Counted from the first letter of the stretch, positions 8,742 to 16,666 are shown. The stretch: DNA of 20,995 nucleotides from Planctomycetaceae bacterium (GCA_020426125.1 JAGQQQ010000283.1:1-20995), one strand, 5' to 3'. Translations and numbers: made by a program. The notes: generated by a model not told the origin, from the letters alone.

Positions 8742-9863
8742 TTAACGACCGTTCAACAGTTCGCCGATTTTCTCCAGCGAGGGGGCCGTGTTTCGCACAA
8801 TCACAAACGGTCCAAGCGAGGAGATTGTCCCGCCGATGCCATCGATCTCGAACCAAGGCCCCGTGCCCGGTGCTTGTTGAATTTGACGGATCAAATCGTT
8901 CACGGAAAACGTCGGGGAAACAAGTTTTCGGACATCAAAACAGTGCGTGAACTGCTCGTCTTCATCCTCAATCTTCGAAACGATCAACAGCATCTCATGA
9001 TCAACTCGCACAGCGAGTTCAAGCGGTTCCAGAATCTCTCGGAGGAGTGACTTCAGGGGCATGCGCCCCGAGGGGCAGGTCACGTTTTGAGTCAGGTCGA
9101 CGGTGTTCACCCCCCAGACCTCATCCAGGAACACAACCGGAGCCCGAGTGTTCTTTGTCAAGGTTTCAATCATCTCGCGAAGCGGCAATTCATTCCGTGG
9201 TCCTGTGGCCGGGCGTTGGAGGGCGGCAGTAATGCGGGCGTTGGCGTTGTCAATCACACTGGGAGCCACGCGACGGCCTCCAATCGTCGCATTCAACATT
9301 GTGAAAAACTCCTCCAATTCCTGGTGGAACGACAAATCATTCGTCACACGGACATACTGCGGCGTGACTTCGTCAATCGTCCCGCCGATGCCGTCCAATT
9401 CATTCCAAGGCCCAGTGGTCGTTTCCATAATCGTCCACTTGAAAGCCGTGGGATCGGAAATCAGCGGAGCCAGCGAAGCAATGGAGTAATCGCGAGTCGC
9501 TTGTGTTTCCTGGACGACCAGTTGGTCCATCACGGCGACGCCGTTTTGATCCACCGTCCAAGCCGCATGAGCCACGTCCTCGATCAGAAATGCCAATGCG
9601 GATTGAAGGGTGATTCCCGAAATCTCCCAGGTGACCTTTTCGCCACGCACGTGGCCCTTCTGAAAGCTCTCATGGAGTGCGATCGGAATGTTGAACTCTT
9701 CAGAGATCTGAGCAAAGACCTCCGCATAGGGAGTTGCGGAGGCATTCAGTTCGACCTTTTGCAACAATCGCGTGTCACGGATCGGTTCCGCAAACGCGGG
9801 ATCCCGACCCACGCCCCCGACAAACAACAGAATCATCGCCGATAGACATCGGAAACCCGCCAT
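8742..9863 (-). CDS. Secreted protein with two tandem STN-like modules
   Basis: A 373-residue protein with a signal peptide (hydrophobic about 7-18, cleavage near AFAE, residue 25). The mature part consists of two related halves, about residues 36-190 and 210-372. Each begins with a segment like the secretin/TonB short N-terminal (STN) fold, with a phrase of the type LQSALAFLIEDV or LKSLLREILEPL, and ends with a nearly identical block: GPWNELDGIGGTI (151-163) and GPWFEIDGIGGTI (335-347), then a beta strand (YVRVTND or FVIVRNT) and an amphipathic helix. No channel or enzyme domain is attached. The function is unknown; a protein-protein adaptor in the periplasm is an inference. ATG 9863 is preceded by GGGGAGG with four bases between; the longer frame to 9953 lacks this and would bury the signal peptide. 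It lies 176 bp upstream of the DUF1549 gene. Confidence 0.75.
   Translation of the reverse strand: MAGFRCLSAMILLFVGGVGRDPAFAEPIRDTRLLQKVELNASATPYAEVFAQISEEFNIPIALHESFQKGHVRGEKVTWEISGITLQSALAFLIEDVAHAAWTVDQNGVAVMDQLVVQETQATRDYSIASLAPLISDPTAFKWTIMETTTGPWNELDGIGGTIDEVTPQYVRVTNDLSFHQELEEFFTMLNATIGGRRVAPSVIDNANARITAALQRPATGPRNELPLREMIETLTKNTRAPVVFLDEVWGVNTVDLTQNVTCPSGRMPLKSLLREILEPLELAVRVDHEMLLIVSKIEDEDEQFTHCFDVRKLVSPTFSVNDLIRQIQQAPGTGPWFEIDGIGGTISSLGPFVIVRNTAPSLEKIGELLNGR
8824..8865. repeat. Internal gene repeat, copy nearer the 3' end
   Basis: Codes for the GPWFEIDGIGGTI block of the STN-like repeat protein. By eye it agrees with 9376-9417 at 33 of 42 bases in the same orientation, so the duplication is still visible in the DNA. 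Confidence 0.6.
9376..9417. repeat. Internal gene repeat, copy nearer the 5' end
   Basis: Codes for the GPWNELDGIGGTI block, partner of the repeat at 8824-8865. The two copies are 552 bases (184 codons) apart, in the same reading frame of one gene. Confidence 0.6.
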
Positions 9864-10187
9864 TCCGTCCTCCCCATCATCGTGATTGAATCGTTTTGTG
9901 AAGCTGGCACCTGTCTGTGAAACTCCAGTCGAATCCACAACGACTGTGTCCATGGTTCGAAAACGTCACCAATCGCGAGTCGATCGGCGACGAGACACAC
10001 CAACATAACCGGGCAGACTGCCGACCAGGAGATGGAAAACCAGAAAAAAAAGGAAAAGGCGAATCGAATGAAATTCCGACTGCCGTCGTCGGGCGACTCC
10101 TATGAAGGCTTTCTGGGCCAACCAGATCAAACGGCAATCGAGCGGTTTCTATCAAATGTCATCCGACGATCCCCAGCAGACACGGTA
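9864..10187. other. 324-bp spacer, no confident gene
   Basis: Lies upstream of the STN-like gene and downstream of the DUF1080 gene, so it should hold the promoter of the former. I could not make out a convincing -35/-10 pair on the minus strand. A run of eight A bases (about 10044-10051) and one short plus-strand frame (10032-10199) are the only notable contents. Confidence 0.4.
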
Positions 10188-10199
10188 TTACGGGCTTAG
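10068..10199 (+). CDS. Possible small protein of 43 residues
   Basis: A short frame starting MKFRLPSSGDSYEGFLG and ending in TAG. AAGG lies eight bases before ATG 10068; an in-frame ATG at 10032 would give 55 residues with a Lys-rich start but has AGGAG directly abutting it. The composition reads like protein (QTAIERFLSNVIRR would form an amphipathic helix), but there is no recognisable family, and its end overlaps the 3' end of the convergent DUF1080 gene by 12 bases. It could well be chance. Confidence 0.2.
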   Translation: MKFRLPSSGDSYEGFLGQPDQTAIERFLSNVIRRSPADTVLRA

Positions 10200-10949
10200 G
10201 ACTTTCAGTTCCACCTTTCGGAACTGGACGGGATGGCTTTCCGATTGGAGCGAGATGGTGCCGGACGAGAGCATCAGGTCTCCGTCTTTCGCCAGCGACT
10301 TCGCGTGTTCGTCCCGGTCGTCCAGTTGCGGTTTCTCGTAGGAGAGGATGACCTTCCCGTCGATCAGGTGCTTGATGACTTCGTTTCCGCGTACTTCAAT
10401 CTCGACGGTGACCCATTGATCCCCATGGTAGGTTTCTGATTGGGAGCTGGTGCAGTGGCGGCGAACCAGTTCCCCGTTCATGACCACGTTGGTCCCAGGA
10501 GTACAGAGATTGCCAGTGGAGCGCTGATCTTTTCCGTTTCCTCCCAAAAGTTGAACTTCAATGGAAGCTGGAAAGTCCTGGTCCTTCCCCATGTTTTCCG
10601 GTGATTCGCCATGGACCATGACCCCACTATTGCGAATGGCCCAGCCGGGACCGCCGGGGCATTGCTCTCCGATGAACCGATACTCGCAACGAAATAAGTA
10701 ATGGGAAAACGGCGTCTCGTAGAACAGATGACCAAACTGTTCGCCGAACTGATCGTACCCATCGTAGGAAACTGTCAACAGCCCGTCGTCCACGCGAAAC
10801 GTGTTCGCGAAGTTGTCTCCGAGTTCGTGGTAGCGGATCTTCGGCGTCCAGCCAGTGAGGTCCTTGCCGTTAAAGAGTTGAATCCAATCACCGTCGTCGG
10901 CAAGGCAGGTGGTCGGCAACAGGCAACAGAGGATCAGCCAGAATTTCAT
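10188..10949 (-). CDS. Secreted DUF1080 (3-keto-disaccharide hydrolase-like) protein
   Basis: A 253-residue exported protein of the DUF1080 family, a concanavalin-like beta-sandwich often annotated as 3-keto-disaccharide hydrolase, which cleaves or binds oxidised disaccharides. Signal peptide about residues 1-17 (cleavage near CLADD); the Cys at 15 does not sit in a proper lipobox. Family blocks: LFNGKDLTGW (25-34), WAIRNSGVMVHG, ASIEVQLLGG and a C-terminal strand near ISLQSESHPVQFRKVEL. It has the usual single-domain length. ATG 10949 has GGAG seven bases upstream and gives the signal peptide directly; the frame extends 36 bases further without support. It is transcribed alone, away from the Gly/Tyr-rich protein gene, with a long spacer between them. 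Substrate specificity cannot be read from the sequence. Confidence 0.88.
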   Translation of the reverse strand: MKFWLILCCLLPTTCLADDGDWIQLFNGKDLTGWTPKIRYHELGDNFANTFRVDDGLLTVSYDGYDQFGEQFGHLFYETPFSHYLFRCEYRFIGEQCPGGPGWAIRNSGVMVHGESPENMGKDQDFPASIEVQLLGGNGKDQRSTGNLCTPGTNVVMNGELVRRHCTSSQSETYHGDQWVTVEIEVRGNEVIKHLIDGKVILSYEKPQLDDRDEHAKSLAKDGDLMLSSGTISLQSESHPVQFRKVELKVLSP

Positions 10950-10964
10950 GTCAGCTCCAACAAG

Positions 10965-11428
10965 AGTAAGGAATCGGGTTTCCAAGATGTTTTAATGCGC
11001 CATGGGCGGAGTCCGCAATTCGGCGCCGGCTCTTCCGGTGGCCCATGTGTGCGTCGGAATGGTTGGTGGAAAATCTGGGAGTCCTGTCTGTGCGGGTGGC
11101 CATGTATGGGATTTGATGACTTTTCCCAAGAAGGGAAGTCATACGGGCTTTTCAGGCAGTTGGGGAATGGATCGAAGAACTGGAAACCGAAGACGCCGAT
11201 CTGGAAGGTTTTCTGATGGCGTGGGCTGGCGTGTGGCATCCGTTCGATGAATCCGCCACCGAAGTGCTGGCGAAGATGAGCGGAATTCCTCTCAGTGCTT
11301 CAATCAGTTCGGAAAGTGGCCGAACGTGTGGGCGAGGATCTAGCACAGCGTCCATCAACCCCCACTGCCAACTCCAAGCCCTCAACACAAACCGATTCTG
11401 GACACAATACCGGCAACGCGCTCTTTGA
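10965..11428 (+). pseudogene. Possible gene remnant, interrupted by two stop codons
   Basis: One plus-strand frame reads like protein across 10965-11428 but carries two adjacent TGA codons at 11114-11119. Before them it reads SEWLVENLGVLSVRVAMYGI. After them it reads VGEWIEELETEDADLEGF and then AWAGVWHPFDESATEVLAK, with codon choice (GAA, CTG, GCC, ACC) like the real genes here. From about 11325 the reading turns into Ser/Arg/Gly-rich text that no longer looks coding. The second part has no ATG, GTG or TTG before 11216, which fits a decayed or frameshifted gene better than an intact one. I do not recognise the family. Confidence 0.3.
11116..11142. repeat. Inverted repeat with bulge
   Basis: ATGACTT and AAGTCAT pair perfectly, CCC and GGG continue the stem after a TT bulge, and the loop is AAGAA. 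It sits on the stop codons of the decayed frame. It could be an old terminator hairpin or an operator between the divergent genes; there is only a weak T-run (GGGCTTTTC) downstream. Confidence 0.45.
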
Positions 11429-11628
11429 CGACCGATCGTTTCCCCGCACGCACTGGGGACTAACGGCAGAAACGCGCGATGCAAAATAATGCAGGGCATG
11501 ATTCCTTTTGCAAAAACTTTTTGGAAAAAAGGGAAGAAACAATTCTCGGGTTCGTTCGCTTAGACAATCAGTCCCTGCTTTCAAACGAATTCAACTTGCA
11601 CAACAGCAAAAACAAAATGGAGTCGAAC

Positions 11629-12360
11629 ATGACCTTCGCATCCCCCCGACAATTTGCTCTCTCCGCCCTGGCCGTCGCAACAATGCTGACGGGGAGTGCC
11701 TTCGCCGGCAACTGTGGTTCCTACGGGTATGGCGGCTATGCCCCCAGCTACGGCGGTTCCTACGGCTACGCCGCTCCCAGCTATGGTTGCCGTTCGGCCG
11801 TTGGTTTCGGCGGCGGCGTTCAAGACCCGTTGGCTGGCCTCCCCAGAGCGATCATCGGGCAGTCGTTGAACATCCCTGGATTCTTCGGAGCCACCCAAGG
11901 CAAAGCGGTTCTGCTTGTCGGCGGCGAGTTCTATCCCTGCCAGATTTCCAGCTGGAACGCACAAGGCATCACCACGGTTGTCCCCTCGTGCGGAGTCACA
12001 AAAGCGACCCTTGGACAGGTCTTGCTGATGAATACTGCCGGGAACATCATGGGGCAGTTTCAGGTGGCTGTGAATCCGGCCGCTGCTGCGACTCCCGCAA
12101 CCCCCGCCGTGGGTGCTCCCGCCGCCGTTTCGGCCGGTGGTGTTCCTGCCGCTGGTGCCCCCGCCGTCGCTCCACCATCTGGCAATGCTCCAGCTGCCGC
12201 TCCTCCGGCCACACCACCAGCATCGGCGCCCGCTGAGACTCCCCAGTCCGCTCCAATCTTGGGTGACACGGCTCAGGTCGCTCCCGCAGGGAATGCCGCT
12301 GCCCCTGCCATCGCAGACGACTCAGCCGATGGGGCCGGACCAGTGGCGTCCAACAATTGA
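11629..12360 (+). CDS. Small secreted Gly/Tyr-rich and Ala/Pro-rich protein
   Basis: A 243-residue exported protein of no recognised family. Signal peptide 1-26 (cleavage after SAFA). Residues 27-58 are rich in Gly, Tyr and Ser with a repeated phrase (YAPSYGGSYGYAAPSYG). About 64-150 is a compact domain with four Cys in the mature protein up to SCGV and several short beta-like phrases (KAVLLVGGEFYPCQI, ATLGQVLLMNTAGNIMGQF). From about 151 to the end is a low-complexity Ala/Pro tail with some Ser, Gly and Asp. This resembles structural or surface proteins with a flexible tail, but that is inference. ATG 11629 has GGAG six bases upstream; an in-frame ATG at 11617 lacks a ribosome site. It is a single-gene unit, closed by a strong intrinsic terminator. 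Confidence 0.75.
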   Translation: MTFASPRQFALSALAVATMLTGSAFAGNCGSYGYGGYAPSYGGSYGYAAPSYGCRSAVGFGGGVQDPLAGLPRAIIGQSLNIPGFFGATQGKAVLLVGGEFYPCQISSWNAQGITTVVPSCGVTKATLGQVLLMNTAGNIMGQFQVAVNPAAAATPATPAVGAPAAVSAGGVPAAGAPAVAPPSGNAPAAAPPATPPASAPAETPQSAPILGDTAQVAPAGNAAAPAIADDSADGAGPVASNN

Positions 12361-12389
12361 TTCGTGATCCCGAAAAATTCTCTCCAAGG

Positions 12390-12426
12390 CGCCGTTCCAA
12401 CCTCGATTGGAGCGGCGTTTCCTTTT
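12390..12426 (+). terminator. Intrinsic terminator of the Gly/Tyr-rich gene
   Basis: CGCCGTTCCAA (12390-12400) pairs with TTGGAGCGGCG (12407-12417) as an 11-bp stem with one G-U pair and a 6-base loop, followed by TTTCCTTTT. It begins 30 bases after the stop codon. Confidence 0.8.
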
Positions 12427-12603
12427 GCGCCGCAAGAATGATGCGGTTTCGGGGAACCGATTGCCGTCGAAACCGATGGTGCTGCATAAAAAAGCAACAC
12501 CTGTCTCGAAACAATTGAGGACTTTCTGGACAAAAACCCGGAAGAAGTGTGACGCTGTTTCGTTATGTTGGTTGTACCTCGTCAACGAAGATGATGGATA
12601 ACC

Positions 12604-15369
12604 ATGGTCGCTCCCCTCACTCCTTCGCCATCAGGTCCCCCTGGGCGTTCCTTTCCCTGCGGTCGGTGTTCAAAGCAGATTCGCGTTCTGAACGAATGTC
12701 TCGCCCAGGAGGTGGTCTCGTGTCCTTATTGTGGGACAGAGTTTCGACTCCGCCGAAAGGCCGTTTCGCATCGTAAACGCCAGCCAAGTTCCCCGGTTAC
12801 GGAGCAGCCGACTTCGCTCCCTTGGCCGGAAAAGAAATCTCTGGGGAGTTCCTTCATCCTGATAGGGACGATTGGAGTCATCCTGATTTCAGGCATTGGG
12901 ATTGCCGCCGTGGTTGCATTTCCATCAGGAGCTGTGTCGGATGCGACCCCGAAACAAATCTCTGATGTTTCAGAGTCGACTCCGAAGCCTGCTGTGACTC
13001 CGACCCCCTCCCAGGAACGTGGATCTCAGATCGTGGAGATTGAAGAGACGCCGTCCACGGGGTCTGAACCCAAGCGAGCAACCACTCCTCCTGATCCGGA
13101 ACCCTCGTCCGAAACAGTGCTCATTCGAGGTGTGTTATCGGTTCTGGAAAAGTATTGCTATGAGTGCCATGGACAGGGAGGCACTGACGAAGGGGGGTTT
13201 AACTTCGTCCTGAGTTTGGAGAAAATCGCGGCAAGCGAGCGGTATGTTCTTCCGGGGGACTCCGAGAATTCCCCGTTGATTCAGAAAATCAATTCTCATG
13301 AGGATCCTCATGTTGCCGTGTCTCTGGAGACGGAAGAACTTGGGATTTTGGAAGAATGGATCGACCTCGGCGCTCCGACTCTGCCGGGCGAGGAACGAGT
13401 CTTCATTTCAAACGAAGCGATGATGGAGGTCATCCATCACGATCTCGTCAAGACGCTCACAACCGACGAGGAGCGTCGAGATACGCGCTATCTGACATTG
13501 ACCCACCTTTACAATGCCGGTTGGGACGAAGATGAGTTGGAAACCACCCGTTTGGCGTTAAACAAGATGATCAACTCGCTGTCCTGGAACAAAAACCTCA
13601 TTCCGCTGGAGCCAATTGACGCGGAGAAAACGATCTTCCGTTTGAGACTCGCCATTCTTGGATGGACCCCAGCCATCTGGAATCGAATCCTTGATGTCAG
13701 CCCCTACCGAGTGTTGCCGGATTCTTCGAATGTGCAAGCGTGCATCGAGGCGACCGACAGCCAGAGTCCCATGATTCGTGGCGACTGGTTCATTACAGAG
13801 GCCGCGCGACCTTCGCTCTATTACGAAATCCTGGAACTGCCGGAATCCCTCGCTGGCCTGGAAGATCTGCTGGAAGTCTCCTTGTTGGAGAATCATGACC
13901 AGGAGCGAGTCCATCGGGCAGGATTCGCCAAGTCCGGCATCGCCGCCAATAATCGGGTAATTGAACGCCATCCCAGCCGATTTGGGGCATTCTGGATCAG
14001 CTATGACTTCGCAGACAATGAGGAACGGAGAAACATCTTCGAACACCCGCTCGGTCCGGGCCCGGCCGTCGAGAATTTCCGCCCCGATGGCGGCGAGATC
14101 CTCTTTGAACTCCCCAATGGTCTTCACGCCTACATGTTGGTTGACGACCTCGGACAACGGGTCGACAAAGCGCCTCTCGAACTCGTCCAAGACGAAAACC
14201 AGCCCGATCACCACGTCGTCGCCGCCATCTCCTGCTTTTCGTGCCATTCCCTGGGGATCCTGGCCAAAGAGGATGAAGTCCGCGCGACAGTGCTGGCAGA
14301 TCCGGAACGCTTCGAGCAACGCGACCATCTTCTCTCGATCTACACAGATCGCGAAGAGTTCCGCAAGATTCAGGAAGAAGACGCAAAGAATTATGCGAAG
14401 CGGATTCAACAACTCGGGATCCGCCGTGTCAGTCACTCTAGTGAGCCGATTCGCAATCAGTTGCAACGATATCAGCAAGATCTCGATTTGAATCGGGCGG
14501 CGGCGGAACTCGGTGTCGACTCCGCTCAATTGGCAGACTGGATTCAGTCGGATGCTGACGAAACGAATGCCCTGAGCCCCCTGGCGAATCCAAAGGGAAC
14601 AGTGTCCCGTGACGATTTTCTCAATGAGTTCACCAGGATCGCGACGGCACTGGGGCTTGGCGTGGAGATCGGTGCGGAACGAGTCGAACCGTTAAAGACC
14701 GCCGAGATCGAATCTCAGCTCGGGCGGACCCGGCCCGTCAGCACTCCGGGTCGGTTGGAACCGCTGGATGAAGAGGGGGACGGCAATCCAAATCCACCCG
14801 CCCAGCAGCCCCCGGCCAAGCGTCCGTCGAAGTCGAAGTCAGACGCATCGGAACCCAAACCCCCAGCCCAGCGATTCTGGAAAGATCACTCCGGCAAAGT
14901 GCTGAGCATTGGGGATTTCCTTCGCATGGAGAATCAGGACACCGTCGTTATTAAAGACGCCAATAACCGGGAACTTCGTGTTCTACTCAACGACTTGAGT
15001 CCGGCCGATGGGGAGTTCGTCCAAAGCCAGATCCAGGCGACGCCCAAGACGGTGGGATCGCCCCAACCGGAATTGCGGAGACAGCCTGTCGAGCGATCGC
15101 AATTCCCAACGAAAGAACGTCCCGCGACTCGACAAGAGGTCGTTCCGGAAATTCCCCGGACCTTTCCCCCGAGAGTTGCTCCGCCTTCGCCCCGCCGCTC
15201 GCAGACGACATTTCAGCCGTCCCGTCCAGTCGTCCCCAGCCCTCCGCCGCCGAGGCGAATCGTTGTCCCGGATGATCTGTCCAAACGTTTTGGAATCCCT
15301 CGCGGTGCGATCATCGATGAAAATCGCCTGCGACAGATTCTCGCAAACAAGCGGGGGCCATCCTTGTGA
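12604..15369 (+). CDS. Zinc-ribbon, transmembrane, dual-CXXCH cytochrome-like protein with SHD1-like domain
   Basis: A 921-residue multidomain protein. Order: zinc ribbon (C19, C22, C40, C43; PCGRC and SCPYCGTEF); basic linker; one transmembrane helix (about 83-105); Thr/Pro/Glu-rich spacer; PSCyt1-like module with CYECHGQGG (C185, C188, H189) and PLIQKINSHEDPH; a long alpha/beta region; a conserved-looking block from about 456 (HPSRFGAFWISYDF, FEHPLGPGPAVENF, PDGGEILFELPNGLHAYML) ending in a second haem motif, SCFSCHS (C544, C547, H548); a helical part; Pro/Lys-rich linker; an SHD1-like domain (about 756-808, FWKDHSGKVLSIGDFLRM); Pro/Arg-rich tail. With an internal anchor the ribbon should face the cytoplasm and the haem motifs the outside, where cytochrome c maturation works. 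The role is unknown; redox sensing or electron transfer is inference. ATG 12604 is the only good start; the ribosome site is weak. Confidence 0.85.
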   Translation: MVAPLTPSPSGPPGRSFPCGRCSKQIRVLNECLAQEVVSCPYCGTEFRLRRKAVSHRKRQPSSPVTEQPTSLPWPEKKSLGSSFILIGTIGVILISGIGIAAVVAFPSGAVSDATPKQISDVSESTPKPAVTPTPSQERGSQIVEIEETPSTGSEPKRATTPPDPEPSSETVLIRGVLSVLEKYCYECHGQGGTDEGGFNFVLSLEKIAASERYVLPGDSENSPLIQKINSHEDPHVAVSLETEELGILEEWIDLGAPTLPGEERVFISNEAMMEVIHHDLVKTLTTDEERRDTRYLTLTHLYNAGWDEDELETTRLALNKMINSLSWNKNLIPLEPIDAEKTIFRLRLAILGWTPAIWNRILDVSPYRVLPDSSNVQACIEATDSQSPMIRGDWFITEAARPSLYYEILELPESLAGLEDLLEVSLLENHDQERVHRAGFAKSGIAANNRVIERHPSRFGAFWISYDFADNEERRNIFEHPLGPGPAVENFRPDGGEILFELPNGLHAYMLVDDLGQRVDKAPLELVQDENQPDHHVVAAISCFSCHSLGILAKEDEVRATVLADPERFEQRDHLLSIYTDREEFRKIQEEDAKNYAKRIQQLGIRRVSHSSEPIRNQLQRYQQDLDLNRAAAELGVDSAQLADWIQSDADETNALSPLANPKGTVSRDDFLNEFTRIATALGLGVEIGAERVEPLKTAEIESQLGRTRPVSTPGRLEPLDEEGDGNPNPPAQQPPAKRPSKSKSDASEPKPPAQRFWKDHSGKVLSIGDFLRMENQDTVVIKDANNRELRVLLNDLSPADGEFVQSQIQATPKTVGSPQPELRRQPVERSQFPTKERPATRQEVVPEIPRTFPPRVAPPSPRRSQTTFQPSRPVVPSPPPPRRIVVPDDLSKRFGIPRGAIIDENRLRQILANKRGPSL

Positions 15370-15435
15370 TATTTCCTCTGGTGACGATGATCATCTTCTC
15401 GTCTCAGATGAATGGCTCGAATGGTGGCGCGTCGC

Positions 15436-16407
15436 TTACCGAACCGCGGGAACGGAATTCACGGCTCCACGTGCGATGATTGCGGCATGAATCTCTTCCT
15501 GTTGACTCGGCGTCAGTTCGATCTCCATCGCTCGGGCAGTTTCACGAATCTGTTCTGGACGTTTAGCGCCGCAAAGTGCGGCCGTAATTCCAGGTTGCGT
15601 GATCATCCATGCGATTGCCAGTTGTGCGAGGTTGATCCCGGCGTCCTGGGCAATCGGTCTTAGACGGTCGAGAAAGTCGTGTGTCTTTGCCCATTCCTCT
15701 CCTTGGAAGATGGGATACTTTTGCCGACCATCGTGGGGATCCCAGACGTGGTTCCGCTCAAGTTTTCCGGCGAGGAATCCTTTCATCAGCGGCCAATACG
15801 GCACCACGGCAATCCCCCGTTCCCGACACCACGGAAGGCGATCGGCTTCGATTTCCCGTTGTAACATGTTGTAATGTGGCTGGTCGGCTGTGATTGGACA
15901 GACGCTTTGAAACTCTTCGTACTGATCAACGCGATGAAAATTTGAGACCCCGACCGCGCGGATCTTGCCCTCATCCAGCAATTCCTTGAAGGCTCCGGCG
16001 GACTCCGCGATGGGCGTTGCCGGGTCAGGGGCATGAAGGTAGTAAAGGTCGATTACGTCCGTTCTCAGACGTCGAAGCGACTCTTCACATTCTCGACGGA
16101 TCGTTTCAGGACGGGCATCACGGGCTTGCCGACGGTCGACGTCCCAGTGCAGACCGCATTTGGTCGCAATTACAAGATCCTCGCGATGCGATCCCAAGGC
16201 CTCCGCGATCATCTTCTCGCTTTCGCCCTCATAGCCGTAAATGTAGGCCGTGTCAAAAAAATTGATCCCCGTGTCGTATGCCGCTCGCAGGGTCGCCAGA
16301 CTTTGATCGTATGTCACATTGACACTCGTAATCCCAGTAATGGGCCAGCACCCCATCGCAACCGGTGTGACCCACAAGTCAGATTGTCCGAGTTGCCGTT
16401 TTTTCAT
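15436..16407 (-). CDS. Aldo/keto reductase
   Basis: A 323-residue NADPH-dependent aldo/keto reductase, a cytoplasmic (beta/alpha)8 barrel that reduces aldehydes or ketones. The catalytic tetrad is complete: D52 and Y57 (FFDTAYIYG), K83 (ATKCG) and H125 (YYLHAPD). VGVSNFHRVDQYEEF, and the nucleotide-binding phrase CGAKRPEQIRETARA towards the end, are also typical. Its length and motifs fit the Tas/YajO/potassium-channel-beta-like subgroup; the substrate is not predictable. ATG 16407 is preceded by two AGGATC copies that can act as a ribosome site, and it gives the standard KKRQLGQSDLWV opening; the 26-codon longer frame has no such support. It is downstream of the tyrA-like gene on the same strand and convergent with the 921-residue protein gene, with 66 bp between the two stops. 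Confidence 0.93.
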   Translation of the reverse strand: MKKRQLGQSDLWVTPVAMGCWPITGITSVNVTYDQSLATLRAAYDTGINFFDTAYIYGYEGESEKMIAEALGSHREDLVIATKCGLHWDVDRRQARDARPETIRRECEESLRRLRTDVIDLYYLHAPDPATPIAESAGAFKELLDEGKIRAVGVSNFHRVDQYEEFQSVCPITADQPHYNMLQREIEADRLPWCRERGIAVVPYWPLMKGFLAGKLERNHVWDPHDGRQKYPIFQGEEWAKTHDFLDRLRPIAQDAGINLAQLAIAWMITQPGITAALCGAKRPEQIRETARAMEIELTPSQQEEIHAAIIARGAVNSVPAVR

Positions 16408-16547
16408 CGATCCTGATCCTGGTCGGAATTGAGTTGTCGAAATCGGGTTCGTCAGCATGAGGGCGCGACGCCGAACATTCCGCACGGTGCGACGGTGGCG
16501 AACTCAGAACCATTCCTCATGACACGCAATCGCGCTCAACAAAGACG

Positions 16548-16590
16548 TCTCTCTTGTCGACTGATCATCCTGTTCAGGCAGGAAGAGAGA
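16548..16590. repeat. Inverted repeat between tyrA-like and aldo/keto reductase genes
   Basis: TCTCTCTT and AAGAGAGA form 8-bp arms 27 bases apart, with an inner CCTG/CAGG pair able to make a second small stem. There is no T-run on the minus strand side, so a terminator for the upstream gene is only a guess. Confidence 0.35.
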
Positions 16591-16666
16591 ACCCCAAAAC
16601 GACGGGACGTCTGAACTCCGCGCGGACTTGTTGGCAACTTTCGGGCGTGGAGAACCCCCATTCGCG

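Larger units (their letters stand above)
10950..11628. other. 679-bp divergent spacer with decayed-looking coding sequence
   Basis: Separates the divergent DUF1080 and Gly/Tyr-rich genes and should hold both promoters. The left and middle parts contain a broken plus-strand reading frame (10965-11428, listed separately) with an inverted repeat at 11116-11142. The right part is A/T-rich just before the gene (about 11497-11545), a plausible promoter place, but I cannot assign -35 and -10 boxes with confidence. Confidence 0.45.

Noticed and set aside
12047..12514. Minus-strand frame opposite the Ala/Pro-rich tail
   Set aside because: An Arg/Gln-rich shadow of a low-complexity GC-rich sequence; the plus-strand gene has a signal peptide, ribosome site and terminator.
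13558..14529. 323-codon minus-strand frame opposite the 921-residue protein
   Set aside because: The plus-strand protein has haem motifs and a conserved block here; the antisense reading is a by-product of GC-rich codons.
15384..15395. GATGATCATC palindrome after the 921-residue protein gene
   Set aside because: Short palindromes of this kind occur by chance, and it has no T-run to suggest termination.
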